A stretch of DNA of 64,000 nucleotides from Irineochytrium annulatum (taxonomy: Eukaryota; Chytridiomycota; Chytridiomycetes; Chytridiales; Chytridiaceae). Made by a program: the position numbers and the translations under genes. Location: positions 124,001-188,000 of the forward strand of contig JADGJL010000003.1 in assembly GCA_027600665.1 (NCBI GenBank), in the 5' to 3' direction. The first letter of the stretch is position 1; the number at the start of each line of letters is the position of its first letter. The notes under the pieces are model-generated. The model was given only the letters and a program-made list of their open reading frames with translations. It was not told where the DNA came from and ran no database searches. Shown in pieces: positions 34,251 to 43,893 of the stretch.

Positions 34251-35225
34251 ATGAACAAGAAACCTAGGTCGCTAATCCGGATTATCATTCCGGTTGTCCT
34301 GACGTTGGTTACAATTGCATTGATTGTCTGGCCAATGCTGGCAGGCGGACAATACGTTGTTCTGGATCCGAAGGGGCCAATTGGCGCTTCGCAGAGAGAT
34401 TTGATTGTCATCTCGACAATTTTGTGTGCTGTCATCATTGTGCCAGTACTCATTTTGTCTGCCGTAATCGTATGGCGTTACCGCGACAAGCCGGATAACA
34501 AAGCTGCTTATGAGCCTAACTGGTCTCATAGTACGAAGGCGGAGGCAATCTGGTGGACGGTTCCAATTATTATTATTGGACTGCTTGCCATTGTTACTAT
34601 TCGTTACACGTATGATCTGGAGCCTTCGAAGCCGTTGGCTCACGAGAAAGCACCAATTACCATCCAAGTGTCTTCACTGGATTGGAAATGGTTGTTTATG
34701 TATCCTGAGCAAGGGATTGCAACGGTCAACACGCTGAATATTCCGGCAGACCGGCCCGTGAAATTTGAACTCACTGCGGATTCACCGATGAACTCATTCT
34801 GGATTCCACAACTTGGAGGACAGATTTATACGATGTCGGGTATGGCGATGACCTTGTATCTGCAAGCAGATCATGAAGGCAAGTACTGGGGTTCAGGCGC
34901 TAACTTCACAGGTGAGCATTTTGGAGAAATGCGTTTTGATGTGAATGCTACATCGGACGAAGATTTTGACAAGTGGGTCGCTGAAGTGAAACAGAATTCT
35001 CAGGAATTGACTACAGAGGGTTACGCTGCACTGGCTGAACCAGGAACAAGCAATGTAGCTTATTATTCTTCCTTCCCAGAAGGATTGTTCCAAAATATTG
35101 TGACCAAGTATGTTGTCGATGGTCAAAGTGCTCACAGTAAGCATGGAAGTTCAAGTGAAGCTTCTGGAGCCATTCAAAGTCAAACAGATGTGTCCAATCA
35201 AGATGAGGACAAGAGTGCTAACTAA
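34251..35225 (+). CDS. qoxA: Cytochrome aa3 quinol oxidase subunit II
   Basis: 324 residues. Two N-terminal membrane helices flank LDPKGPIGASQRDL, followed by the extracytoplasmic cupredoxin domain (SLDWKWLFMYPEQGIATVN, FWIPQLGGQIY). The CuA ligand cysteines are absent (region reads SGANFTGEHFGEMRF), which marks a quinol rather than cytochrome c oxidase. Unlike Bacillus subtilis QoxA as I recall it, there is no lipobox cysteine before LDPKGP. First gene of qoxABCD. The C-terminal tail is Ser/Gln-rich. Confidence 0.92.
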   Translation: MNKKPRSLIRIIIPVVLTLVTIALIVWPMLAGGQYVVLDPKGPIGASQRDLIVISTILCAVIIVPVLILSAVIVWRYRDKPDNKAAYEPNWSHSTKAEAIWWTVPIIIIGLLAIVTIRYTYDLEPSKPLAHEKAPITIQVSSLDWKWLFMYPEQGIATVNTLNIPADRPVKFELTADSPMNSFWIPQLGGQIYTMSGMAMTLYLQADHEGKYWGSGANFTGEHFGEMRFDVNATSDEDFDKWVAEVKQNSQELTTEGYAALAEPGTSNVAYYSSFPEGLFQNIVTKYVVDGQSAHSKHGSSSEASGAIQSQTDVSNQDEDKSAN

Positions 35226-35246
35226 AGATTCGAAAGGAGGCCCCCA

Positions 35247-37217
35247 ATGTTAGAGAGACTTAAAGAGTTCGCATCGGAGTTTTTCGTAACTGGCGACCCG
35301 CTGATCTATGGAGCAGACGTGGCCATCGGTATTACGATGATAACTATCGTAACGGTGCTGACTTATTTCAAAAAATGGGGCTGGCTCTGGCGTAACTGGT
35401 TAACTACCGTCGATCATAAAAAGATCGGTATTATGTATATCATTGCTTCCATTATCATGTTGTTCCGTGGTGGTGTGGATGCATTGATGATGCGTCTGCA
35501 GCTGGCTATGCCTAACATGGATTTCTTACATCCTGAACATTATAATCAGGTCTTTACAACTCACGGCACGATCATGATCCTGTTCATGGCGATGCCATTC
35601 ATGTTTGGTTTATTTAACGTTATCGTGCCATTACAGATCGGAGCAAGGGACGTTGCCTTCCCGTTTCTGAATGCATTAAGCTTCTGGTTATTCTTCCTGG
35701 GAGCAATGCTGTTTAACCTGTCCTTCGTTATCGGTGGTTCACCGGATGCAGGATGGCTGAGTTATCCACCTCTATCGGAGCTGTCACACAGTCCGGGGGT
35801 CGGACAGAACTTCTATATATGGGGTATACAGATATCGGGTATCGGTTCCCTGGCTACCGGTATCAACTTCCTGGTTACCATCATTAAAATGCGTGCGCCA
35901 GGTATGAGATGGATGAAAATGCCGATGTTCACATGGTCGGTATTCTCCACATGTATCATTATCTTGTTTGCTTTCCCGATCTTGACTGTGACACTTGCAT
36001 TGCTATTCCTCGACAGGTTTGCCGGGGCGCATTTCTTCACACTTGATCTGGGCGGTAACCCAATGATGTATATCAACTTGATCTGGATGTGGGGTCACCC
36101 TGAGGTATACATTGTCGTCTTGCCGGCATTCGGTGTGTTCTCTGAGATTGTAAGTACCTTCTCGCGGAAAAAACTGTTTGGTTACAAGTCAATGGTATTT
36201 GCAATGTTAATCATCAGCTTCCTGTCCTTCTTCACATGGGCGCATCACTTCTTCACGATGGGTTCAGGAGCGGACGTGAATGCATTCTTCGCCGTAACTA
36301 CGATGTTGATTGCTATTCCAACAGGGGTTAAGATATTTAACTGGCTGTTTACCATGTATCGAGGAAGGATTCGCATGGCGACTCCGATGATGTGGACACT
36401 TGCCTTTATCCCGTGCTTTATTGTCGGGGGTATGACAGGCGTTCTGTTATCCGTTGCTCCTGCTGACTTCCAGTTCCACAACAGTTACTTCCTGATTGCC
36501 CACTTCCACCAAGTATTGATCGGTGGCGTTGTCTTCGGATACTTCGCTGGTCTGTATTACTGGTGGCCTAAAATGTTCGGTTTCCAACTCGAAGAGAAAC
36601 TGGGCAAATGGGCATTCTGGACTTGGAATATTGGTTTCTATGTCTGCTTCATGCCGCAGTACGCTGTCGGTCTGATGGGTATGACACGTCGTCTGAGCAC
36701 ATACGGCTGGGATACTGGCTGGTGGGAACTGAACTTCGTATCCACAATCGGGGCATTCCTGATGGGTGTCGGATTCTTGTTCCAAGTTGCACAAATTGCA
36801 GACGGTATTCGCAAATACAAAACACTTAAAGCTTCCGGCGATCCATGGGATGGTCGTACGCTCGAGTGGTCGATTCCTTCACCAGCTCCAGAGTACAACT
36901 TCGCTGTTACACCGCGCGGAGATGATATTGATGAGTGGTGGGAAGAGAAAGAACGTCGTGCGAAAGGCATTCATCCGCCTGAGCCTGTATATGAACCAAT
37001 TCATATGCCGAAGAATTCTTCGATTCCGTTCATTATGTCTGTCTTCTGGTTTGTAGCCGGCTTTGGCTTCGTATTCGGATGGCTGTGGATGGCGATTCTC
37101 GGACTTGCTGGCGTAGGCATCTGTATGATCGCCCGTTCATTCTCTTACGATACGGATTATTACATTCCGGTCGACGAAATTAAGCGTACCGAAGCGTCGT
37201 TAAGGGGGTCGGTATAG
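35247..37217 (+). CDS. qoxB: Cytochrome aa3 quinol oxidase subunit I
   Basis: 656 residues, about 14-15 membrane helices. Catalytic subunit reducing oxygen to water and pumping protons. Seen: low-spin haem ligand in FTTHGTIMI, the CuB/Tyr pair in WGHPEVYIVVLPAFG, CuB histidines in TWAHHFFTMG and haem ligands in HFHQVLIGG. N-terminal and C-terminal extensions match QoxB rather than CtaD. RBS AAAGGAGG. The stop abuts qoxC. Confidence 0.95.
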   Translation: MLERLKEFASEFFVTGDPLIYGADVAIGITMITIVTVLTYFKKWGWLWRNWLTTVDHKKIGIMYIIASIIMLFRGGVDALMMRLQLAMPNMDFLHPEHYNQVFTTHGTIMILFMAMPFMFGLFNVIVPLQIGARDVAFPFLNALSFWLFFLGAMLFNLSFVIGGSPDAGWLSYPPLSELSHSPGVGQNFYIWGIQISGIGSLATGINFLVTIIKMRAPGMRWMKMPMFTWSVFSTCIIILFAFPILTVTLALLFLDRFAGAHFFTLDLGGNPMMYINLIWMWGHPEVYIVVLPAFGVFSEIVSTFSRKKLFGYKSMVFAMLIISFLSFFTWAHHFFTMGSGADVNAFFAVTTMLIAIPTGVKIFNWLFTMYRGRIRMATPMMWTLAFIPCFIVGGMTGVLLSVAPADFQFHNSYFLIAHFHQVLIGGVVFGYFAGLYYWWPKMFGFQLEEKLGKWAFWTWNIGFYVCFMPQYAVGLMGMTRRLSTYGWDTGWWELNFVSTIGAFLMGVGFLFQVAQIADGIRKYKTLKASGDPWDGRTLEWSIPSPAPEYNFAVTPRGDDIDEWWEEKERRAKGIHPPEPVYEPIHMPKNSSIPFIMSVFWFVAGFGFVFGWLWMAILGLAGVGICMIARSFSYDTDYYIPVDEIKRTEASLRGSV

Positions 37218-37838
37218 ATGGCTCAAGCAGCCGCTAAGCACGGTGAGAATCATGCGCATGGTCATGACCATGGCCACCATGATCCACAGGAAATGAAAAT
37301 TCTCGGTTTCTGGTTCTTCCTGATTTCCGACGTTATCTTGTTCTCCGTATTGTTCGCAACCTTCATTGTGTTGCGTGACAATTCGGCGGGCGGACCGATT
37401 TTGTCCGAACTGATCAAAATGCCTGGCGTTATCGCCGAGACATTTATCTTGCTCACGAGTTCATTTACGAGCGGACTTGCCGTTCTGGCAATGAACCAGG
37501 GTAAAGTGAAACAATTGATTAACTGGCTGATTGTTACAGCTGTTCTGGGTGCAAGCTTTATCGCCCTGGAGGTTTACGAGTTTATTGAGATGGTTCACGA
37601 AGGATTCAGTTACACGACGAGTGCAGCTTCGGGTGCATTCTTCACCCTCGTGGGTACTCACGGACTTCACGTATCGCTTGGTCTGATCTGGATGATCGGA
37701 CTCATGTTCCAACTGAAAAAACGTGGGATTACCGACGTTACTCGTGGTAAGATCAACGTTATCAGCTTGTACTGGCACTTCTTGGACGTCGTATGGATCT
37801 TCCTCCTGTCGATCGTCTATCTCATGGGGGTGATGTAG
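37218..37838 (+). CDS. qoxC: Cytochrome aa3 quinol oxidase subunit III
   Basis: 206 residues, five membrane helices. His-rich N-terminus (HGENHAHGHDHGHHDP), then MKILGFWFFLISDVILF and GTHGLHVSLGLIWM, the subunit III signatures. Starts directly after the qoxB stop with RBS AAGGGGG inside the qoxB end, so coupled translation. The histidine cluster could bind metal (inference). Confidence 0.93.
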   Translation: MAQAAAKHGENHAHGHDHGHHDPQEMKILGFWFFLISDVILFSVLFATFIVLRDNSAGGPILSELIKMPGVIAETFILLTSSFTSGLAVLAMNQGKVKQLINWLIVTAVLGASFIALEVYEFIEMVHEGFSYTTSAASGAFFTLVGTHGLHVSLGLIWMIGLMFQLKKRGITDVTRGKINVISLYWHFLDVVWIFLLSIVYLMGVM

Positions 37839-38168
37839 ATGGCAGAGCACAACTCACATGATTCCCACGGCCATGAACAACATGGCTCACTGAAGTCTTA
37901 TGTCAACGGCTTCATTCTGTCCGTCGTACTGACAATCATTCCACTTGTGGTGGTTCTGAACGACATGATGGGCAAAACAGGAACACTTATTGTGATTCTG
38001 GGTACAGCAGCACTTCAGTTTGTGGTTCAACTCTTCTTCTTCATGCATATTCGTGAAACAGAAAAACCACGCTGGAATGTAATGGCACTTATATTCGGAT
38101 TGCTGATTATGATGACCATCGTAATTGGTTCGATCTGGATCATGCTTAACAACGCTGTTGCACATTAA
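37839..38168 (+). CDS. qoxD: Cytochrome aa3 quinol oxidase subunit IV
   Basis: 109 residues, three membrane helices and a His-rich N-terminus (NSHDSHGHEQHG). ALQFVVQLFFFMHIRE is typical of subunit IV of quinol oxidases. Directly follows the qoxC stop. Assists assembly of the CuB centre in related oxidases. Last gene of the operon, terminator after. Confidence 0.92.
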   Translation: MAEHNSHDSHGHEQHGSLKSYVNGFILSVVLTIIPLVVVLNDMMGKTGTLIVILGTAALQFVVQLFFFMHIRETEKPRWNVMALIFGLLIMMTIVIGSIWIMLNNAVAH

Positions 38169-38181
38169 TATGTGAATCAAA

Positions 38182-38227
38182 GAAGATCTCCCGGTCTGTG
38201 ATACAGACTGGGGAGATCTTTTTTTGT
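38182..38227 (+). terminator. Terminator after qoxD
   Basis: AAGATCTCCC-GTCTGT pairs with ACAGAC-GGGGAGATCTT, followed by T7. Confidence 0.92.
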
Positions 38228-38304
38228 TCTTATTAAGAAATAAACATCGTTAATTATTAATGAAATAAATCATTTTAAAAATAAAGGTACACAAAAGATA
38301 CATA

Positions 38305-38330
38305 ATGAACTAAAATGAACTTATATGAAC
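38305..38330. promoter_or_regulatory. Three ATGAAC direct repeats with 10-bp period upstream of kduI
   Basis: ATGAAC occurs at 38305-38310, 38315-38320 and 38325-38330, one helical turn apart, 53 bases before the kduI start. It is a plausible operator for the DeoR-family protein encoded next to kduI. Confidence 0.5.
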
Positions 38331-38382
38331 ATGTTTAAACTCAATCCCAACTAATTTAAATGACGAAAGGAATGGATTAATA

Positions 38383-39222
38383 ATGGAAAATCGTTATGCT
38401 GCACATCCCAATGAAGTGAAAACGTATGATACATCTCGCCTGCGTGAGGAATTTTTGATGGAGCAACTGTTTGCTACCGATGAATTGGTAACGGTATATT
38501 CTCATGTGGATCGTTATATTGTGGGAACGGCTGTACCTGAGAGCAAAGACATTACCCTTGAAGTGAACCTGAAGGATATCGGAACGAACTTTTTCCTGGA
38601 GCGCCGTGAAATCGGTATCATTAATGTAGGTGGTCATGGAACAGTAACAGCGGATGGCCAAGGTTATGAGATTGGAGCAAAGGAATGTCTCTATATCGGT
38701 AGAGGTGTGAAGGAAGTTGTGTTCACGAGCAGTGACAAGGCTCAACCTGCACAATTCTATTTTGTATCCACACCGGCTCACCATACCTATCCAACAGTAA
38801 AAGCAACACAAGAGCAGGCTCAGCCGAATCATCTGGGCAGCATCGAAACTTCCAATGAGCGTACGATCTATCGTTACATTCACCAAGGAGAAGGTGGAAT
38901 TCAGAGTTGTCAGCTGGTAATGGGTATTACCGAACTCGACAAGGGTAACATGTGGAATACCATGCCTGCACATACCCATAACCGCCGTTCCGAAGTATAC
39001 TTGTACTGGAATCTGCCTGAGGATGGCGTTGTATTCCACATGATGGGTGAGCCAAACGAGACGCGGCATCTGGTTGTACGCGACCGTCAGGCGATCATCT
39101 CCCCAAGCTGGTCCATTCACAGTGGTGTAGGTACGAGCAATTACACCTTCTGTTGGGCGATGGCTGGTGAGAACCAGACGTTCGAAGATATGGACGGCGT
39201 AGCGATGAAAGACCTGAAATAA
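38383..39222 (+). CDS. kduI: 5-dehydro-4-deoxy-D-glucuronate isomerase
   Basis: 279 residues, cupin-fold zinc enzyme. Converts 5-keto-4-deoxyuronate, from pectin breakdown, to 3-deoxy-D-glycero-2,5-hexodiulosonate. Zinc ligands H197, H199, E204 (MPAHTHNRRSEVY) and H246 (SWSIHSGVG) are all present. RBS AAAGGAA before ATG. Downstream lie a structured repeat, a DeoR regulator and kduD for the next step. Confidence 0.94.
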   Translation: MENRYAAHPNEVKTYDTSRLREEFLMEQLFATDELVTVYSHVDRYIVGTAVPESKDITLEVNLKDIGTNFFLERREIGIINVGGHGTVTADGQGYEIGAKECLYIGRGVKEVVFTSSDKAQPAQFYFVSTPAHHTYPTVKATQEQAQPNHLGSIETSNERTIYRYIHQGEGGIQSCQLVMGITELDKGNMWNTMPAHTHNRRSEVYLYWNLPEDGVVFHMMGEPNETRHLVVRDRQAIISPSWSIHSGVGTSNYTFCWAMAGENQTFEDMDGVAMKDLK

Positions 39223-39236
39223 TAAATTACAGATGT

Positions 39237-39421
39237 CTGAGTTAAATTGACAGGGTAGACACTATAACGGAGGGGACAGAAAGGACCAGAAGAAGCGAAG
39301 CGTGCGCCTTTATCACCAGATTTCTCCCTTTAAATAAGGGATCAAAGGAAATATGGGGATAAGAGTGATCGGAAGGTTTTCTGTACCCGAAGTGTAAGTG
39401 TGAAACTGCCATTTGACTCAG
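39237..39421 (+). repeat. Structured intergenic repeat, copy 2
   Basis: Ends CTGAGTTAAAT and ATTTGACTCAG pair with one G-U wobble. GACACT-like and AGTGT arms pair inside, CAGAAA pairs with TTTCTG, ACC with GGT, and the inner hairpin TTATCACCAGATTT / AAATATGGGGATAA closes. Shares the core AGCGTGCGC and GATCGGAAGG with copy 1. Begins 15 bases after the kduI stop and ends 22 bases before the start of the DeoR gene. Confidence 0.82.
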
Positions 39422-39443
39422 GTGGTATAGGAAGTTGATTAGG

Positions 39444-40202
39444 ATGAATCCATTGAAAAGACATGAAAAAATTATGGAGGCTCTGCTGGAGCGCCAGGAA
39501 GTAACCGTCAGTGATCTGAGTGAGCTGTTGCAGGTGACTGGGAAAACAGTGCGAGAGGATCTCGACAAGTTGGAAAGTATGGGTCTGCTCGTACGTGTTC
39601 ATGGTGGTGCTATGCTGGCTCAGAATGACCAGTATGGCATCTTGAACAGCCGGGGAGTTACCGAGAAGCATCAATCGGAGAAAACGGAGATTGCTGAACG
39701 GGCCCTTGCTTACATTCGACCTGGCGATATCGTTGCTCTTGATGGTGGAAGCACCACGCTCGAGATGGCTAAACGTCTCGACAATCAGCCGCTGACGGTG
39801 GTGACCAACGACTTGTTCATTATTGCGGAGCTTACCAAGAAGGAGCAAGTACGACTGGTTGTGCCTGGCGGGGCTCGTGTACGGAATATGCTGGTGGGGG
39901 ATGACACGGCTGCATTTATCTCCGGTCTTAATATTCATAAAGCCTTTATATCCACGACAGCACTTCATCCGGAATTTGGATTATCCATATACACGGGAGA
40001 TCTGGTTCCCTTGAAAAAAGCAATGATATCTGCCTCCCAGCAGGTATATGGTGTTGTGGATCATTATAAATTCGGACAATTTGCACTGCGAACTTTCGCC
40101 CAGTGTTCGGAACTGGACTATATTATCAGTGATCATCGTTTGGATGAAGAGACAGTTGCCTTATACGAGCAGAGCGGTGTCACAGTGGATTATCAAAGTT
40201 AA
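39444..40202 (+). CDS. DeoR/GlpR family transcriptional regulator
   Basis: 252 residues. N-terminal DeoR helix-turn-helix (residues 4-55: RHEKIMEALLERQEVTVSDLSE read in part, then TGKTVREDLDKLE) and the sugar-phosphate-sensing domain (VALDGGSTTLEMAKRL, VTNDLFI). Start ATG 39444 follows AGGAAG; TTG at 39435 is an alternative. Likely represses the kdu genes until a pathway intermediate binds. The ATGAAC repeats before kduI are a possible binding site. Confidence 0.9.
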   Translation: MNPLKRHEKIMEALLERQEVTVSDLSELLQVTGKTVREDLDKLESMGLLVRVHGGAMLAQNDQYGILNSRGVTEKHQSEKTEIAERALAYIRPGDIVALDGGSTTLEMAKRLDNQPLTVVTNDLFIIAELTKKEQVRLVVPGGARVRNMLVGDDTAAFISGLNIHKAFISTTALHPEFGLSIYTGDLVPLKKAMISASQQVYGVVDHYKFGQFALRTFAQCSELDYIISDHRLDEETVALYEQSGVTVDYQS

Positions 40203-40280
40203 CCTCATTCATGATTCATGGGATTAAAGAACGGACAGATCGATGAAATGCATATTACAACCATGCGGAGGGAATCATTC

Positions 40281-41033
40281 ATGAACCCATTTGATTTAAG
40301 CGGACAAGTTGCAATGGTAACAGGTACTTCGGGAGGACTTGGACAAGGGATGGCCATTGGTTTGGCGGAAGCAGGCGCTGATGTGGTGCTGGTCTCTTAT
40401 TCCAAACCTGCCGAAACGGCAAGTGCCATTGAAGCACTCGGACGCAAAGCTTATGTGATTGAAGCGGATTTAAGTCGTGAAGATGAGTTGGCGGCTGTGT
40501 TCGAACAGGCGCTTGCGTTCCAAGGCAGAATTGATATTCTCGTCAACAATGCGGGAATCATTCGCCGCACACCTGCGGCTGATCATGCAGGGAAGGACTG
40601 GCATGATGTCATTGGTCTGAACCTGAACACGGTATTTTTCCTAAGCCAATTGGCTGGCAGACATATGATTGAACGCGGAAGCGGCAAAATCATTAATATT
40701 GCATCCATGTTGTCCTATCAAGGTGGGATTAACGTGCCAGGGTACACAGCCAGCAAACATGGTGTTGCCGGTTTAACCAAAGCACTCGCCAACGAATGGG
40801 CAGGGAAGGGAATCCAGATTAACGGTATCGCACCTGGTTATATGGAAACCGATAATACTACTCAGATCCGTGCGGACGAGAATCGTTACCGGGATATTAC
40901 AGCGCGTATTCCTGCGGGGCGTTGGGGAACACCGGAAGATCTGAAAGGCCCGGTTGTCTTTCTGGCATCTGCCGCTTCGGATTATCTGAATGGTCATGTG
41001 CTGAATGTCGATGGTGGCTGGATGGCACGTTAA
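40281..41033 (+). CDS. kduD: 2-dehydro-3-deoxy-D-gluconate 5-dehydrogenase (SDR family)
   Basis: 250 residues. NAD-binding motif TGTSGGLG at residues 14-21, NNAG in ILVNNAGIIRR, catalytic serine region IASMLSYQGG and the YTASK catalytic Tyr/Lys. Reduces the KduI product to 2-keto-3-deoxygluconate. Start at 40281 follows GGAGGGAA; earlier in-frame starts lack a site. The pairing with kduI supports the name over a generic short-chain dehydrogenase. Confidence 0.92.
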   Translation: MNPFDLSGQVAMVTGTSGGLGQGMAIGLAEAGADVVLVSYSKPAETASAIEALGRKAYVIEADLSREDELAAVFEQALAFQGRIDILVNNAGIIRRTPAADHAGKDWHDVIGLNLNTVFFLSQLAGRHMIERGSGKIINIASMLSYQGGINVPGYTASKHGVAGLTKALANEWAGKGIQINGIAPGYMETDNTTQIRADENRYRDITARIPAGRWGTPEDLKGPVVFLASAASDYLNGHVLNVDGGWMAR

Positions 41034-41070
41034 TCGCTTGGTCATCGGATTAGCATAAGGAGGCAGTGAG

Positions 41071-41916
41071 ATGAAACTTGGTATTCTGGCACATACATTT
41101 GGTAAACAGCCTACAGCACAGCTCGCGCAGACCATTGCAGATAACGGATTCAACTCTGTACAGCTGGCACTTGCCAAAGCATTATCCGATGTGGACTCAT
41201 CGAATGGCAAGCTGAGCCCCGGTTTGGCGAATGAGATTGGAGATCAATTTGCACAGCGCGGAGTGAAGATTGCGGTACTGGGCTGTTATATTAATCCGAT
41301 TGACCCTGATCCGGTAAGCCGCCGTGCGGATATTGATCGATTCAAGGAACACCTGCGTTACGCCCGGGATTTCGGTTGCAGCATGGTAGCAACGGAGACT
41401 GGAAGCTTGGACACCTATCAGGATACGCATCCGGATGGATATGAAGAGAAGGCGTGGAGTGTGCTGAAAGAAACGGTCGAGGAGTTGGCCGAGGAAGCGG
41501 AGAAATGGGGCGTGCATGCAGCGATTGAGCCTGTGTCCACACATACCCTTCATACGCATGAACATATGACACGTTTGTTTGAAGAGATTCCTTCATCCAA
41601 TCTGGGAATGCTGTTCGACCCGTGTAATCTGATCAAACAACCACATGCAGCAGATCAAGGAGCTTTCTTGCGCGAGGTGATGGAATCGCTATATCAGCGC
41701 ATGATTGTGATCCATGCCAAGGATGTCGCCTTCGATGCACAGGGAGAGAAGTTTAATCCGGTACCTGGGGCAGGCATACTGATTTACCCGTTATTTTTTG
41801 AATTGCTAAAAACGTATAAGCCGCATATCGATATTTCACTTGAAGGTGTAACTGCGGAGCAAGCTGTGCCTGCGGCCAAACATTTGCGTGAAGTATGGGA
41901 TGCAGTTCGAGTCTAA
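41071..41916 (+). CDS. Sugar phosphate isomerase/epimerase family protein (AP endonuclease 2 fold)
   Basis: 281 residues, TIM-barrel fold. Metal-binding residues lie in AAIEPVSTHTLHT, LFDPCNLI, MIVIHAKDV and DISLEGV. Family members isomerise or epimerise keto sugars or dehydrate inosose. Position as third gene after deoR and kduD, 37 bases downstream with RBS AAGGAGG, suggests a hexuronate or related sugar step; exact reaction unknown. Terminator follows. Confidence 0.83.
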   Translation: MKLGILAHTFGKQPTAQLAQTIADNGFNSVQLALAKALSDVDSSNGKLSPGLANEIGDQFAQRGVKIAVLGCYINPIDPDPVSRRADIDRFKEHLRYARDFGCSMVATETGSLDTYQDTHPDGYEEKAWSVLKETVEELAEEAEKWGVHAAIEPVSTHTLHTHEHMTRLFEEIPSSNLGMLFDPCNLIKQPHAADQGAFLREVMESLYQRMIVIHAKDVAFDAQGEKFNPVPGAGILIYPLFFELLKTYKPHIDISLEGVTAEQAVPAAKHLREVWDAVRV

Positions 41917-41965
41917 AAGACAGTCGGTTTGAAAAGTGATGCAGCGTATCTTCATCAGCAGCCGA

Positions 41966-41995
41966 AAAACCTTTGCGAGGGCAAAGGTTTTTTTG
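41966..41995 (+). terminator. Terminator of the kdu unit
   Basis: AAACCTTTGC and GCAAAGGTTT with loop GAGG, then T7. Confidence 0.93.
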
Positions 41996-42127
41996 GTATA
42001 GAAATGATAATGTACATATTTAATATTTCTCATCGGAAAAATCGGAAATAAGTCTTTTCAAATGCGACATCTTGTGAGAGAATATGGAAAACATACACCA
42101 CCATGTCAAGACATCATGAACTTATAG

Positions 42128-43465
<1,338 letters not shown>

Positions 43466-43544
43466 ATGGTATGGGGTGGATGTGAAACATTCACTTAAAG
43501 CGATATACTATAAAATTGGTCAAACGCCTATCAATAGATGCTTT

Positions 43545-43577
43545 AAGCCGCTGTCTTTATGGACAGCGGTTTTTTGT
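43545..43577 (+). terminator. Terminator after metY
   Basis: AAGCCGCTGTC and GGACAGCGGTT with TTTAT loop and a T6 run. Confidence 0.92.
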
Positions 43578-43701
43578 CTTTTTGAATATGCATGTAGGAG
43601 TAAAAGTAACCGTCCGAAAAATACCCATTTACAAATGAGGATTACAGGCATATACTGATTAAAAGTTGTATTGGGTAAAAATAATTGCATATGTACAAAA
43701 A

Positions 43702-43716
43702 TGATTATCATTCTCA
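43702..43716. promoter_or_regulatory. Fur-like box upstream of the metal ATPase gene
   Basis: TGATTATCATTCTCA matches the 7-1-7 Fur consensus TGATAATNATTATCA with one mismatch in each half. Confidence 0.6.
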
Positions 43717-43747
43717 TTCGAGATGATTGCAAAACCATTCACAAAAC

Positions 43748-43778
43748 CATGCTGCTGCGGGATTCCCGCAGCAGCATG
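43748..43778 (+). promoter_or_regulatory. Very stable hairpin in the metal ATPase leader
   Basis: CATGCTGCTGCGGGA pairs completely with TCCCGCAGCAGCATG, followed by TGTCATTTTTAG. It lies between the Fur-like box and the gene. Terminator, attenuator or mRNA shield are all possible; the T tract is displaced by four bases. Confidence 0.65.
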
Positions 43779-43893
43779 TGTCATTTTTAGGGCATTAACA
43801 ATGGCTCTCATTCTCAATACAACTTCATTTCTGGGAGCGGAATAGGCAGACTCGTCATCCGCAAATCTAACATTCGAAAGGATTGTGATCTAT

